Positions 25,513 to 34,438 of a DNA stretch of 64,000 nucleotides are shown in pieces. Source of the stretch: Sphingobacterium humi (lineage in GTDB: Bacteria > Bacteroidota > Bacteroidia > Sphingobacteriales > Sphingobacteriaceae); contig NZ_WSQA01000018.1 in NCBI RefSeq assembly GCF_009768885.1, positions 16,983 through 80,982 on the forward strand, read 5' to 3'. The notes beneath the pieces are model-generated. The model saw nothing but the letters and a program-made list of their open reading frames with translations. It made no database searches and was not told the origin of the DNA. The stretch's first letter is position 1; each line of letters starts with the position of its first letter. The translations under genes were made by a program, and so were the position numbers.

Positions 25513-25938
25513 TTATTTACACTTGGCTAAGAAGGCTTCAATTTCCTCCTGGCTGAAATGGGTTTTGCTTTTTCCGAAGGTGGTGGTCACATAGGTGAGT
25601 ACATAGGCAATGTCTATGGCCGACATTTGCGGAACACCCGGCATTTGCTGATTGTAGGTTTTACCGTTCACGGTTATTTCGCCGGCCATGCCATTTTTAA
25701 CAATGCAGGCCAGTTGCTCCCGATGCTGGGTAAAGAATTGATCGTCGGTTAGGGGCGGATACAATTGACCTAACCCTTCGCCTTGGGCACCATGGCAATT
25801 CTGACAATGGGTAACATATAGTTTTTGCCCATTGGTGGCATATTGCATGGTTTTAATGCTCAGGTCAGATTGGCAAGAAAAAAGCAGATACAAAGCCCCA
25901 ATGATGCTGCTAATATATAAGGTAGATCGAATCAGCAT
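25513..25938 (-). CDS. Single-heme cytochrome c lipoprotein
   Basis: A 141-residue class I cytochrome c. The lipobox gives Cys22 (LLFSC), and the heme motif CQNCH lies at residues 45-49. The axial methionine is probably in QQMPGVPQM. The body (YPPLTDDQFF, VKNGMAGEITVNGKTYNQQMPG) closely resembles the cytochrome tail of NirK at 20734, so the two are paralogous. Its ATG overlaps the SCO stop (TAATG), showing translational coupling. It likely carries electrons for the denitrification chain. Confidence 0.88.
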   Translation of the reverse strand: MLIRSTLYISSIIGALYLLFSCQSDLSIKTMQYATNGQKLYVTHCQNCHGAQGEGLGQLYPPLTDDQFFTQHREQLACIVKNGMAGEITVNGKTYNQQMPGVPQMSAIDIAYVLTYVTTTFGKSKTHFSQEEIEAFLAKCK

Positions 25939-26579
25939 TATTGGTATTCTTTCAGAATGACATCCAAATCTTCCAATAGTTTGTCCACTTGCTCCTGATT
26001 GGTACCATCATAAGCACCGCGCATACGTTTTTCCGGATCGATAATTACGAGGTAGCCGGAATGATCATAGCCACCCGGTACGGAGGCATCCTCCTTGGTA
26101 TAGACCAAGTATTTATCGGCCATGCCATAGATGGCTTGTTTAGTGCCGGTTACAAATTGCCATTGATCGTTATCTACGCCTAGTTTATTGGCGTAATCTT
26201 TCAGGATGTAGGGTTGATCGTATTTGAAATCGATGCTATGCGAAAGGAAGGCAATCTTTGGGTTGCCTTTGTACTTTTCGTAGGCCTTCAGCAAATTACG
26301 CTGCATGGTCGGGCAAATACTCGGGCAGTGCGTAAAGAAGAAGTTGGCCACATAGATTTTGTCTTTAAAGAAATCCTGGGTCAATAATACCGAATCTTGA
26401 TTAAGGAAAGCGAAGTCAGGGATAGTTTGATACACCGTATCGACCTGTACTTTACCGTCGACTTCCTTTTCAACGGTACTGCGTTCACCATAAATCGGTA
26501 GCTTTCGTTCCGGAGAGGAACAGGCGAAGACGCCACTAAGTAAAACAGCAAATAGGGCTGAACCCAATAGTCTGTTCAT
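25938..26579 (-). CDS. SCO1/SenC-family copper chaperone lipoprotein, second copy
   Basis: A 213-residue lipoprotein (lipobox GVFAC, Cys20) with a thioredoxin fold. The copper motif FFTHCPSICP has Cys85 and Cys89, and the third ligand is the histidine in GGYDHSGYLV. It is closer to classical SCO1 than the copy at 19325. It is encoded between a small lipoprotein gene and the cytochrome c gene in one operon, so it may help to mature copper proteins of this island. Confidence 0.9.
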   Translation of the reverse strand: MNRLLGSALFAVLLSGVFACSSPERKLPIYGERSTVEKEVDGKVQVDTVYQTIPDFAFLNQDSVLLTQDFFKDKIYVANFFFTHCPSICPTMQRNLLKAYEKYKGNPKIAFLSHSIDFKYDQPYILKDYANKLGVDNDQWQFVTGTKQAIYGMADKYLVYTKEDASVPGGYDHSGYLVIIDPEKRMRGAYDGTNQEQVDKLLEDLDVILKEYQ

Positions 26580-26586
26580 AGAAATA

Positions 26587-27009
26587 TTAGTTAAATGGGG
26601 TTAATGATTTCGTGATATGCTCGCCAACGCGTTCAAATTGTTGTTTCATGGCGGTAATCTTGTCGAGCTCTTTTTGTTGATAGGCTGCATCGGTACTGGT
26701 GGCATCATAATCCTTCATCCATACCATCATGTTGTCTGTAGCCGCTTCAATGCTATCTTTCAGGTTACTTAAATCCTGGCGCGTTGCGGTGGTATCTAAA
26801 TCGGCCTTGCTGGCTTTGATTTCCGTTAAATTCGAAAGGATGGAATCGATTTTAATAGTCGATCGATCGAAGCTTGAAATCTGCGGCATGATTTCGTCAT
26901 GCACTTTCATGGCTTCTGCGGCTAACTTTTGATTTTCTGTTTCGCTATTGTTTTGACATGCTGTCAATGCCAGGCTGATACCTACTGCCATTAAAGCTAA
27001 ATTTTTCAT
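26587..27009 (-). CDS. Small helical lipoprotein, unknown function
   Basis: A 140-residue protein with lipobox LTAC (Cys18) and a body predicted as long helices with heptad-like Leu/Ile spacing (AAEAMKVHDEIMPQ, LSNLKDSIEAATDNMMVWMKDYD). It has conserved-looking methionine and histidine residues, which would suit a metal-handling protein, but this is a guess. I chose the ATG at 27009 because it places the signal peptide at the N-terminus; an upstream ATG at 27042 would overlap the previous gene by 29 bases. It belongs to the DUF4442-lipoprotein-SCO-cytochrome operon. Confidence 0.75.
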   Translation of the reverse strand: MKNLALMAVGISLALTACQNNSETENQKLAAEAMKVHDEIMPQISSFDRSTIKIDSILSNLTEIKASKADLDTTATRQDLSNLKDSIEAATDNMMVWMKDYDATSTDAAYQQKELDKITAMKQQFERVGEHITKSLTPFN

Positions 27010-27013
27010 GTTT

Positions 27014-27541
27014 TTATGATTCTTGGTTAAAAATGCGAGCATCTTGGGAGGCTCGTTGTTGATAATACGTGTCGAAATCGAAGTCTAAATCTCGGATATA
27101 GATTTCATTATGTGCCACGGCACAGAGGGTACCGTTTTTATCGTAGACATGGGTAGCAAATGTTTTGACTACCTTTCCTTGGGTCTGAATGATACTTAAG
27201 GCTTCTTTTAAAACAGCTTCATCCAAGCGGATACTGAATTGCAGATCGGTTCTTCCGGGTTTGCGGTATTCGATATGTGCGGTTTTTAACCAAGCAACCG
27301 TCCGCATAATACCTTGATGTTTGAAATATTGATCGAGGAGGATAGGATAGAAGGGGTCTATCGCCGAAAAGATGGTTCCGCCGAAGATTGTTTTATTGGA
27401 ATTGATATTCAACAGGCTCTTATTAATTTTTAAGTCGGCACCCAAGTAATTATCCAAGATCGTTTTTACCCAAATACGTTGGAAGAAAAAAGGTGGATAT
27501 AAGCGGAGTGCCCATTTCATGGCCTTTGGCGACAATCTCAT
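27014..27541 (-). CDS. DUF4442 hotdog-fold protein (PaaI-like thioesterase)
   Basis: A 175-residue cytoplasmic protein resembling DUF4442/hotdog-fold acyl-CoA thioesterases: the N-terminal RLYPPFFFQRIWVKTI and the central helix region NKTIFGGTIFSAIDPFYPILL are typical. The family has no proven substrate. It is the first gene of the operon with the lipoprotein, SCO and cytochrome c genes (gap 4 bases to the next start), but has no obvious link to denitrification. Confidence 0.75.
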   Translation of the reverse strand: MRLSPKAMKWALRLYPPFFFQRIWVKTILDNYLGADLKINKSLLNINSNKTIFGGTIFSAIDPFYPILLDQYFKHQGIMRTVAWLKTAHIEYRKPGRTDLQFSIRLDEAVLKEALSIIQTQGKVVKTFATHVYDKNGTLCAVAHNEIYIRDLDFDFDTYYQQRASQDARIFNQES

Positions 27542-27633
27542 AGGGCAAAAATAAGGCTTATTTACAAGATTGTTTCCCTTTTTATTGTAATAAAAATAAA
27601 TCTATATTATCTTAATGTGATATTTAAAACCCC

Positions 27634-28860
27634 ATGCATAACCAAGCACCTAAAACCAAGAATGTCTGGATATTAGTATTTGCAGCAGCCCTAGGCTATT
27701 TTGTGGATATTTATGACCTTTTAATTTTTTCCATTGTTCGTTTACCATCCTTTTCCGATATCGGTGTGCACCCGAATAACATGCGAACGGAAGGGGAGTT
27801 TGTACTGAACATGCAGATGGGCGGCCTACTGATCGGCGGGATTATTTGGGGGATTTTAGGCGATAAATACGGACGCATCAAAGTGCTATTTGGTTCCATT
27901 TTGCTGTATTCCCTGGCCAATATTGCCAATGGTTTTGTACAAGATGTGACAACCTATGCTATTATTCGATTTATTGCGGGCATTGGTCTTGCCGGGGAGC
28001 TCGGTGCGGGGATTACCCTGGTTAGTGAAACCATGCATCGCAAGAAAAGAGGCTATGGTACCATGATCGTGGCGGGCGTAGGGGTGCTGGGCGCCATCTT
28101 TGCTTATTTTGTGTCGGAGTGGTTTAGTTGGCGTACCGCTTATTTTGTTGGCGGGGGTATGGGCATCGTCCTGCTGCTGATGCGGATTGGTGTGTTTGAA
28201 TCGGGCATGTACAATCAAATGGAAAGCAAGCAAGTGGCAAGAGGGGATATCAGCATCTTATTTAAAGATAAAAAGCGAATGGCCCGCTACCTGTATTGCT
28301 TATGTATTGGTCTGCCTATTTGGTTCGTAATCGGTGTATTGGTGACCCAGGCGCCAGAGATTGGCCTTGCCCTAAAAGCTGAAAATATCCTGAGCGCCGG
28401 AAAAGGCGTGATGATTACCTATATCGGCATTTCATTAGGCGACTTTATTGCTGGTTTCATGGCGCAAATGTTCAAGTCCCGAAAAAAAGTGGTGTTAATT
28501 TATCAGCTTATCATCCTGCTGTTTTCCTGCTTATACCTTACGCGGGAAGGTATTACAGAGACGGAGTTTTACTGGCTTGCCTTTTTTATGGGGATTGGGG
28601 TTGGCTATTGGGCTACCTTTATTACCATTGCTGCGGAACAGTTTGGTACCAATATTCGCGCGACGGTGACTACGACGGCTCCGAATTTTGTGCGGGGTTC
28701 TTTAATTCCTTCCACCATCCTTTATGGTGTTTTCGTACATTGGTTTGGGATTGTTGCGGCGGCATTGATTATGATCGTGCTGCTAACAGGGATTGCCATC
28801 TTTGCCTTAAGCCGCTTAGAAGAAAGTTTTGACAAAGATTTGGACTATTTAGAGGAATAA
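27634..28860 (+). CDS. Major facilitator superfamily transporter
   Basis: A 408-residue protein with 12 predicted membrane helices. The MFS signature between helices 2 and 3 is GIIWGILGDKYGRIKVLFGS near residue 72, followed by the helix 4-5 motif FIAGIGLAGELGAGITLVSE. The protein resembles the metabolite:proton symporter and sugar-acid branch, but the substrate cannot be told from the sequence. It is divergent from the DUF4442 gene with 92 bp between them and transcribed alone. Confidence 0.87.
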   Translation: MHNQAPKTKNVWILVFAAALGYFVDIYDLLIFSIVRLPSFSDIGVHPNNMRTEGEFVLNMQMGGLLIGGIIWGILGDKYGRIKVLFGSILLYSLANIANGFVQDVTTYAIIRFIAGIGLAGELGAGITLVSETMHRKKRGYGTMIVAGVGVLGAIFAYFVSEWFSWRTAYFVGGGMGIVLLLMRIGVFESGMYNQMESKQVARGDISILFKDKKRMARYLYCLCIGLPIWFVIGVLVTQAPEIGLALKAENILSAGKGVMITYIGISLGDFIAGFMAQMFKSRKKVVLIYQLIILLFSCLYLTREGITETEFYWLAFFMGIGVGYWATFITIAAEQFGTNIRATVTTTAPNFVRGSLIPSTILYGVFVHWFGIVAAALIMIVLLTGIAIFALSRLEESFDKDLDYLEE

Positions 28861-28867
28861 GCAGCAA

Positions 28868-29014
28868 CTACCTATCGGGGCACTTTTTACAACGTTTGCC
28901 CCGCTTATATTTTTTGCAACACTTTTTAAATACGCAATCGCCCTGTTCCTGGAAAGCGGAAAGGCCTTTTTTGTCTTCATAGGGAGTGGCATCCAATACC
29001 TGTAGCCGTATCAT
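28868..29014 (-). CDS. Tiny Cys-rich basic protein, unknown function
   Basis: A 48-residue product with N-terminal MIRLQVLDATPYEDKKG. The C-terminal half has the cysteine pattern C-x4-CC-x8-C-x2-C embedded in a run of Lys/Arg (KKCCKKYKRGKRCKKC). This could bind a metal and nucleic acid. An ATG at 29026 would extend it by four residues, but a TATATTTG box at 29038-29031 puts the transcript start on that codon, so 29014 is preferred. It lies between the convergent MFS gene and the udk operon. Confidence 0.6.
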   Translation of the reverse strand: MIRLQVLDATPYEDKKGLSAFQEQGDCVFKKCCKKYKRGKRCKKCPDR

Positions 29015-29030
29015 GTTATCGAACATGGTA

Positions 29031-29038
29031 CAAATATA
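29031..29038 (-). promoter_or_regulatory. -7 box of the Cys-rich small protein gene
   Basis: TATATTTG on the minus strand matches TAnnTTTG, 16 bases before the ATG at 29014. This supports the small gene being expressed. Confidence 0.55.
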
Positions 29039-29063
29039 GGTAATTTAGATTAATTAAAAATAG

Positions 29064-29693
29064 TTAGTAAATTCTTTTCCGCAGTGTGGAGGCGATGTCA
29101 TTGGTGAAATGTTGAATCACCAAGGGATCATCAATGTTGTTTTGAATCACCAAATCACATTTTTCACGGTAGGGAAGCAGATACGAATTATAAGATGGTA
29201 CGACATGGTTGACCCATTTATACATCACATCATCATGGTCATAGCCTCTTTCAATAAGGTCACGACGCAAGCGACGCTCCAAGGCAATAGACTCATCGGC
29301 ATCTAGGAATACGCGATAATCCAATAACTCATTGATCTCTTCGTAATGGAAAATAAAGAGTCCTTCTACTACTAAGATATGGGCGGGTTTAATTTCCAAC
29401 ATCTTAGGTTTGAGTAAGGGGTTGTTGAAGGTGTATTCTTCTTTATAGATTGTTTTTCCTTCAAATAAGTCCTTAATATGACTGTAGAAGGTGTTTCTGT
29501 CGATAGAAGTTGGCAGGTCGAAATTGTATAATCTATTTTCTTCCTGGGTTTTGGTATTGGCCGGAATGTAATAATCATCTTGGGAGATGAGGGTAATTTC
29601 TTCCGGTGCGAAATGATCTAAAAAACTTTTTAAGAAAAAGGTCTTGCCTGACCCACTACTTCCTGCTATACCTATTACGTAAGGTTTGTCCAT
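29064..29693 (-). CDS. udk: Uridine kinase
   Basis: Phosphorylates uridine and cytidine with ATP or GTP in pyrimidine salvage. The protein (209 aa) starts MDKPYVIGIAGSSGSGKTF with the P-loop at residues 11-18. The LISQDDYYIP and FDLPTSIDRNTF motifs, the LVVEGLFIFHYEEI strand and the RRLRRDLIERGYD lid are those of the family. I use the ATG at 29693; an upstream GTG at 29702 would overlap nothing useful. It follows the LysM gene by 9 bases, in one operon with DUF4905. Confidence 0.9.
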   Translation of the reverse strand: MDKPYVIGIAGSSGSGKTFFLKSFLDHFAPEEITLISQDDYYIPANTKTQEENRLYNFDLPTSIDRNTFYSHIKDLFEGKTIYKEEYTFNNPLLKPKMLEIKPAHILVVEGLFIFHYEEINELLDYRVFLDADESIALERRLRRDLIERGYDHDDVMYKWVNHVVPSYNSYLLPYREKCDLVIQNNIDDPLVIQHFTNDIASTLRKRIY

Positions 29694-29702
29694 GCTCGTC
29701 AC

Positions 29703-30611
29703 TTAATTTTCCACTGGGGCACCGTAGGTAATCTCGATTAAAAAACGTCTATCGAAAGCACCGATATGGGTGGCTGCCGATTTAGAAAGAATGACAATGG
29801 CGTCATGACTTTCGGCCGTATTGGAGAATTTTCCTACAACTTTGGCAAAGGTAATACTTTTCGTCAAAGGATTTGTAATCTTTAGAATGGTTCCTACCGG
29901 TGCGGTGCGGTGTAGGGCTAAGTTGCTTTTGCCGCTAGACTCCAGGTTGTCCATCCAGATGCCGATTCCTTTTTCTTTTTTCTCGCGAATACCGTAGCGG
30001 TTTGTTTCGAACTCGATCTCCTGCTCGCGGTTCACATCGGGAATAGGTAAGTTGATAGGCTCCGGTAAGCTAGGCTCGGGCTTGGCGGCCACGGTTCCGT
30101 CTGGAATTTTTAAGGTCTGACCTTCGCGTACGATATCGCTGCTTAGGTTATTCACGGCCTTAATACTTTCTACATTGGTGGCAAAGCGCTTGGCAATAGA
30201 GTACAGCGTTTCATTGGCTCCAACCTTGTATTGGGTTAGTATTTGGGCCTGCACTTGTTGGGTTGCTGCGGGCTCTTGGGTTTGCACTTTCTCTTTTGTT
30301 GTATCTTTTACCGGTGCAGTGCTGCTGGCAACAGCCTGACTAGGAATACGTACGACATCGCCTACACGCAGGTTCTTCTGGTTATTTGCGGTCATGATTT
30401 CTTTAACAGGAACACCGTATTGTCTGCTTAATTGATAATAGGTGTCTTTGGCAGCAATGGTATGAATGATAAAAGTTTTACCGTTTATAACTTCGGTTTT
30501 CTGGCCTGTTAGGGTTTGCGCTTGGACACTGGCTACACCCATGAACATAAAACAGGTAGAAAATATGATAAGGGTCTTTGAAAAAGACCGTAGTTTGAAT
30601 GCTTGTTTCAT
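29703..30611 (-). CDS. LysM repeat protein with RlpA-like C-terminal domain
   Basis: A 302-residue exported protein. A signal peptide (about residues 1-32, ending SVQAQ) is followed by LysM 1 (IIHTIAAKDTYYQLSRQYGV to VVRIPS), a Thr/Gln/Ala-rich linker, LysM 2 (TQYKVGANETLYSIAKRF to LKIPDG) and a C-terminal double-psi beta-barrel-like region (ALHRTAPVGTILKITNP, ITFAKVVGKF, VILSKSAATHIGAFDRRFLIEI). LysM repeats bind peptidoglycan. It ends next to udk and is 12 bases after the DUF4905 gene. The start is the ATG at 30611; an in-frame TTG lies just upstream. Confidence 0.82.
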   Translation of the reverse strand: MKQAFKLRSFSKTLIIFSTCFMFMGVASVQAQTLTGQKTEVINGKTFIIHTIAAKDTYYQLSRQYGVPVKEIMTANNQKNLRVGDVVRIPSQAVASSTAPVKDTTKEKVQTQEPAATQQVQAQILTQYKVGANETLYSIAKRFATNVESIKAVNNLSSDIVREGQTLKIPDGTVAAKPEPSLPEPINLPIPDVNREQEIEFETNRYGIREKKEKGIGIWMDNLESSGKSNLALHRTAPVGTILKITNPLTKSITFAKVVGKFSNTAESHDAIVILSKSAATHIGAFDRRFLIEITYGAPVEN

Positions 30612-30623
30612 TATTAAATGCAA

Positions 30624-31373
30624 TTATACTAAATATGCTATAATTTCCCGCTTATTGAACGACATAAAGAAGAGTTGCGGGCCTATTTGAAAGTAAGGCT
30701 GCGGAATCATCTTATCCATATTCTCCATAATGACTTGTCGGTCGTGGCTATGGTTTAAATCACTTAACGTTAAAATCAGATTAAAATTATCTCCGTTTTC
30801 AACATGATAACACCAGATATAATGATGTTTGTAGGTGCTTAACCAAATAGGGCCGGTTATGGATTCTTGGGCAAGGAAGAGGGGCTTGCCGGTATAGGTA
30901 TTGGGGTATTGAATTTTATTGCACACAAATTTCAGCTGCCTATCGCTGAGGGGCGCATAGGTGCCACTATAGATATCGATGGCAATCGTTTCGCCACTCG
31001 TGATGCTGCGGTGCCGTGCTTGTACAACTTTATCGTACACATCTAATAAGATAAACTCGTAACTGGAGAAGATAACTTGTTCCGTTTGGATATGGATAAT
31101 CTGGATGCCTTCTTGGATAGGGGTATGCTCGCCGATGCGTTTAAGGATCAAATGCCCGTCTTGTATGGCGTCTAAGGTCCATTCCTTGGCTTCAGCTTTG
31201 CAAGGGGCTTTTACGGTGTTTCCTTGGAAGTCGAACACCGAAAAGGAAGCCACGGTGCTATCGATATCGCGGGTTTCAACGGCAATAAGCGGTTGCACCG
31301 GGTCGATTTCGATTTTCCAGATATTGGCCGGAAAGCTTCGTTCAAAAACTTTATTTATTGTATATTTAGTCAT
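30624..31373 (-). CDS. DUF4905-family protein
   Basis: A 249-residue soluble protein with a beta-propeller-like alternation of short strands (IWKIEIDPVQPLIAVETRD, SFSVFDFQGN, LILKRIGEH, LFFMSFNKREIIAYLV). I recognise it as the DUF4905 family found in Sphingobacteriia, of unknown function. The start chosen is ATG at 31373 (MTKYTINKVFERSF); a longer form from 31451 would add 26 hydrophobic residues and overlap the divergent NfeD gene. It heads a minus-strand operon with the LysM and udk genes. Confidence 0.72.
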   Translation of the reverse strand: MTKYTINKVFERSFPANIWKIEIDPVQPLIAVETRDIDSTVASFSVFDFQGNTVKAPCKAEAKEWTLDAIQDGHLILKRIGEHTPIQEGIQIIHIQTEQVIFSSYEFILLDVYDKVVQARHRSITSGETIAIDIYSGTYAPLSDRQLKFVCNKIQYPNTYTGKPLFLAQESITGPIWLSTYKHHYIWCYHVENGDNFNLILTLSDLNHSHDRQVIMENMDKMIPQPYFQIGPQLFFMSFNKREIIAYLV

Positions 31374-31410
31374 CCGATGGGTATTTCTTATCGGTGATAA
31401 AAAAATTAAT

Positions 31411-32763
31411 ATGAACAAATTTACAAAATACATTTTAGGTATTCTCGTCATTTGTTTGCTGAGTGTGGTTTCTGCCTTGGGTCAAACGGTTTATTCGGTA
31501 CAAATTAAAGAGGATATCGGACCGAATGCCTGGCGCACCTTGAAGAATGCTTTAAAAGAAGCGAAGGCGGCCAATTCGGCGTATTTTTTAGTGGAGCTAA
31601 ATACCTATGGCGGCGCGTTGAACTTTGCCGACTCCATGCGTACAGCCTTGCTGAATGCAGAGCCCATGAAGACCATCGCCTATGTAAATAATAATGCCGC
31701 CTCTGCTGGTGCGTTGATTTCCCTGGCTAGCGATTATATCTATATGCAAAAAGGAGCTAGCCTAGGTGCGGCCTCCGTGGTGAACCAGCAAGGGGAAATT
31801 ATGCCCGAGAAGTACCAATCGTATATGCGTGGCTTAATGCGGGCTACGGCCGAGGCGAAAGGTCGGGACCCGAAAGTAGCTGAAGCCTTTGTGGATGAAA
31901 GCATCTCGATTCCTACCTTAAAAGAGGATGGGAAGCTATTGACTTTAACAACTGAGGAAGCCCTTAAGATTGGGCTGGCCAAAAAGGAAGTGAGTAAACA
32001 GGCTGATATTTTCACGGATCTGGCGATCTCTAAACCGGATGTAACCTACCATCGCCTGACCTGGGTGGATATGATTATCGGCTTTTTGATTAATCCCTTG
32101 GTCAGTGGTATCCTGATTATGGGGATCATTGCCGGTATTTATTTCGAATTGCAATCGCCGGGCATCGGTTTTGCGCTGGTATTAGCTTTGATTTGTGGGG
32201 CTTTGTTTTTTGCGCCTTTATACCTGCAAGGCCTGGCCGATCATTGGGAAATCGCCTTATTTATCCTGGGTGTCATCCTTGTTACTCTAGAAATCTTTGT
32301 TATTCCGGGCTTTGGCGTTGCAGGAATTTCAGGAATTATCCTCATATTGTGTGGCTTAGCCTTCTCGATGGTGGCTAATGATTATTTTGATTTTAAATTA
32401 GCACAACCCGGATTATTAATGAATTCATTTATCATAGTAATAGGCGCGATGATTGGTGCAATCGTCCTGGCCGTCATTTTTGGGAAAAATATCCTGCAGT
32501 CCTCCGGTTTCAAGAAATTGGTGTTGGAAGATGAACAACGTGCCGATGTGGGCTATACCTCTTCGGTGCAAAAAGCCAACCTGATCAACAAAGTGGGCAT
32601 TGCCAAAACCGTACTCAGACCGGGTGGGAAAATAGAAATAGACCAAGTATGGTATGATGCCGTAGCGCTGGACGGATTTATTGATGCAGGGGAGGAGATT
32701 TACGTGGAGAAACACGAAAACTACAACCTCTTTGTACGTAAGACCTCAGAGCGGAAAGCGTAA
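31411..32763 (+). CDS. NfeD-family membrane-bound ClpP-class serine protease
   Basis: A 450-residue protein. The signal helix covers residues 5-24. A ClpP-class protease domain follows with Ser98 in NNNAASAGALISLASDYIYM and a likely catalytic lysine further on (about residue 170). Then come four or five membrane helices from about residue 230 and a C-terminal OB-fold NfeD domain (VGIAKTVLRPGGKIEIDQVWYDAVA). Such proteases cleave stomatin-like proteins; no stomatin gene is adjacent. A longer reading frame upstream from 31105 overlaps DUF4905 antisense and is rejected. Confidence 0.9.
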   Translation: MNKFTKYILGILVICLLSVVSALGQTVYSVQIKEDIGPNAWRTLKNALKEAKAANSAYFLVELNTYGGALNFADSMRTALLNAEPMKTIAYVNNNAASAGALISLASDYIYMQKGASLGAASVVNQQGEIMPEKYQSYMRGLMRATAEAKGRDPKVAEAFVDESISIPTLKEDGKLLTLTTEEALKIGLAKKEVSKQADIFTDLAISKPDVTYHRLTWVDMIIGFLINPLVSGILIMGIIAGIYFELQSPGIGFALVLALICGALFFAPLYLQGLADHWEIALFILGVILVTLEIFVIPGFGVAGISGIILILCGLAFSMVANDYFDFKLAQPGLLMNSFIIVIGAMIGAIVLAVIFGKNILQSSGFKKLVLEDEQRADVGYTSSVQKANLINKVGIAKTVLRPGGKIEIDQVWYDAVALDGFIDAGEEIYVEKHENYNLFVRKTSERKA

Positions 32764-32775
32764 AGATTACCCATC

Positions 32776-32821
32776 AATAAATAAAGAAGCCACTTTTATC
32801 CAAGTGGCTTCTTTATTTATT
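32776..32821. terminator. Bidirectional terminator, perfect 20-bp stem
   Basis: Bases 32776-32795 pair with 32802-32821 around TTATCC. It lies between the convergent NfeD and FadL-like genes and has AT-rich ends on both sides. Confidence 0.88.
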
Positions 32822-32845
32822 AGCTATTTTAAATGTTGTTGTTTG

Positions 32846-34408
32846 CTAGAATTTTGCACCAAGGGTAAATACGATATTGGTGCGGTTATTTTTGATCGTA
32901 GCCTCCGGTGCTGGGCTGTTCCAAGCTCCCGATAAGGAATAGGGGCTACTGTAGCTCGTTAAGGACTTGTATTGCACCGCTGCAAGGTCTACATAGAGGT
33001 TTTTAGTTAGGATATAGCCTAAACCGATACTGCTCATGTAATCGCCTTCATTGGAGTTTTTATAGGGACTGCTGAAATAACTGAATCCGGCACGTCCGGT
33101 AAAATAATCCGTAAATAGGAATTCGCCACCCACGCGGAAATTAAATGCCGCCTTATAGGTTTCAGGAATATCGTAGCGGTTCATATCGTCTTCAAACTGA
33201 TAATCTGGATTGTTGACATTGGTTTCTTCATACCGAATCGTACTGTAATCGACTAATTCGATATCTGCCGATAGAAGGCCGCGGCTGAAGAACTTGGTTA
33301 ATCCCACAGATGCTTTCATCGGCGAGATTACGCCATAATCAAAGGATGAACTGGATACCTTAGAACGATAGGTTGGATGTAAAGACGTTGTTGCATTTTC
33401 ATCCTTATAATAATCGGCTATGGTTTCTAATTCTTCTTCTTCATTGACGGTGGTCCAGGTTGGTGTGACGATATTGATACCGATGTTCCAGTCCCAGGTT
33501 GGTTTAAAGATAACACCCACGCCGACATTGACACCTGTCCCGCGCAGGGAATTATCCTGATAGTCGGTCAGGTCGTAATTGATATCGGTGTATTTGTATT
33601 TGGGATTCGGAGGGTCTGCGAATTCGGAATTTGGGTTGTCTTCTGCGATTTGATTAGGAGTTTTTGTCCATCCGGATTCCAAGATATGAAAGTTTCGGTT
33701 GTATTTAAAATTGACTAAGCCCAAGCTACCGCCGATATAAAACTTATTGTTGTAGTTCCCTCCGACAGAGAAGGTCGTTTTCGCTTTATAACCTTTGGTT
33801 AGGAACTCCACTTGTTGTGCTTTATCACCGATTTCCACTGCGGTAGGGTAGTAGCCATCGGAAGGGTTGGTGAAAATTTCTACCAGATTGGAATTGCGAA
33901 AATCGTTGGTAAATGCGGAGGATGAGAACATCTGATCAGAAAGGTATTGCACCAAGGTGTTCTCTGCGTTTATGCCGCTGTATACAATCCGGTCGGTAAA
34001 ATTATCGGTTCGGTCATAACTAACCCCAAGGTTTAGATTTTGCCAACCATAACCATTGTTATAAGATGGGAAATGTAAAACCACACCGACATTTTCTAAG
34101 CCAAACTTCCCTTGGGTATGGGAGGTTGACTGGTTAAAATAGTTGGCCTTATTTGTATTGTTCAAGTAATTAACCGTAACAGCTACATCGGATTGGCCAT
34201 AAAATCCTAATCCTGCGGGGTTACCATTAATGGAACTGATATCGCCTCCTAAGGCTGTATTGACACCTCCCATTGCTTTAAACCGTGCCGTGCCCGTGGT
34301 TCGGTCATTGGATACTTTGTGCACATAGTCTAAGGTTGTTTGTGCTTGTAGTTCGGAGTAACCGAAGCTGAGGGCAAGAAGGGAAAGTGAGAGTAACGAT
34401 TTTTTCAT
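32846..34408 (-). CDS. OmpP1/FadL-family outer-membrane transport protein
   Basis: A 520-residue outer-membrane beta-barrel. The signal peptide ends at SELQAQ near residue 22. The mature start FKAMGGVNTALGGDISSINGNPAGLGFYG is the FadL/OmpP1 plug motif (NPAGL). The C-terminus (TNIVFTLGAKF) is a strand ending in aromatic Phe, as in outer-membrane barrels. Members take up hydrophobic compounds, such as fatty acids or aromatic substrates. Upstream is the lipoprotein gene at 34487, separated by a terminator. Confidence 0.88.
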   Translation of the reverse strand: MKKSLLSLSLLALSFGYSELQAQTTLDYVHKVSNDRTTGTARFKAMGGVNTALGGDISSINGNPAGLGFYGQSDVAVTVNYLNNTNKANYFNQSTSHTQGKFGLENVGVVLHFPSYNNGYGWQNLNLGVSYDRTDNFTDRIVYSGINAENTLVQYLSDQMFSSSAFTNDFRNSNLVEIFTNPSDGYYPTAVEIGDKAQQVEFLTKGYKAKTTFSVGGNYNNKFYIGGSLGLVNFKYNRNFHILESGWTKTPNQIAEDNPNSEFADPPNPKYKYTDINYDLTDYQDNSLRGTGVNVGVGVIFKPTWDWNIGINIVTPTWTTVNEEEELETIADYYKDENATTSLHPTYRSKVSSSSFDYGVISPMKASVGLTKFFSRGLLSADIELVDYSTIRYEETNVNNPDYQFEDDMNRYDIPETYKAAFNFRVGGEFLFTDYFTGRAGFSYFSSPYKNSNEGDYMSSIGLGYILTKNLYVDLAAVQYKSLTSYSSPYSLSGAWNSPAPEATIKNNRTNIVFTLGAKF

Positions 34409-34438
34409 TTATAAGGATATGCTTGCAAAAAAAAGATA

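Noticed and set aside
27618..27632. An FNR-type site in front of the MFS gene
   Set aside because: Only one half-site (GTGAT) is present; the other half does not match.
31105..31410. A 102-residue N-terminal extension of the NfeD protein
   Set aside because: It runs antisense through the DUF4905 gene; the real signal peptide starts at the ATG at 31411.
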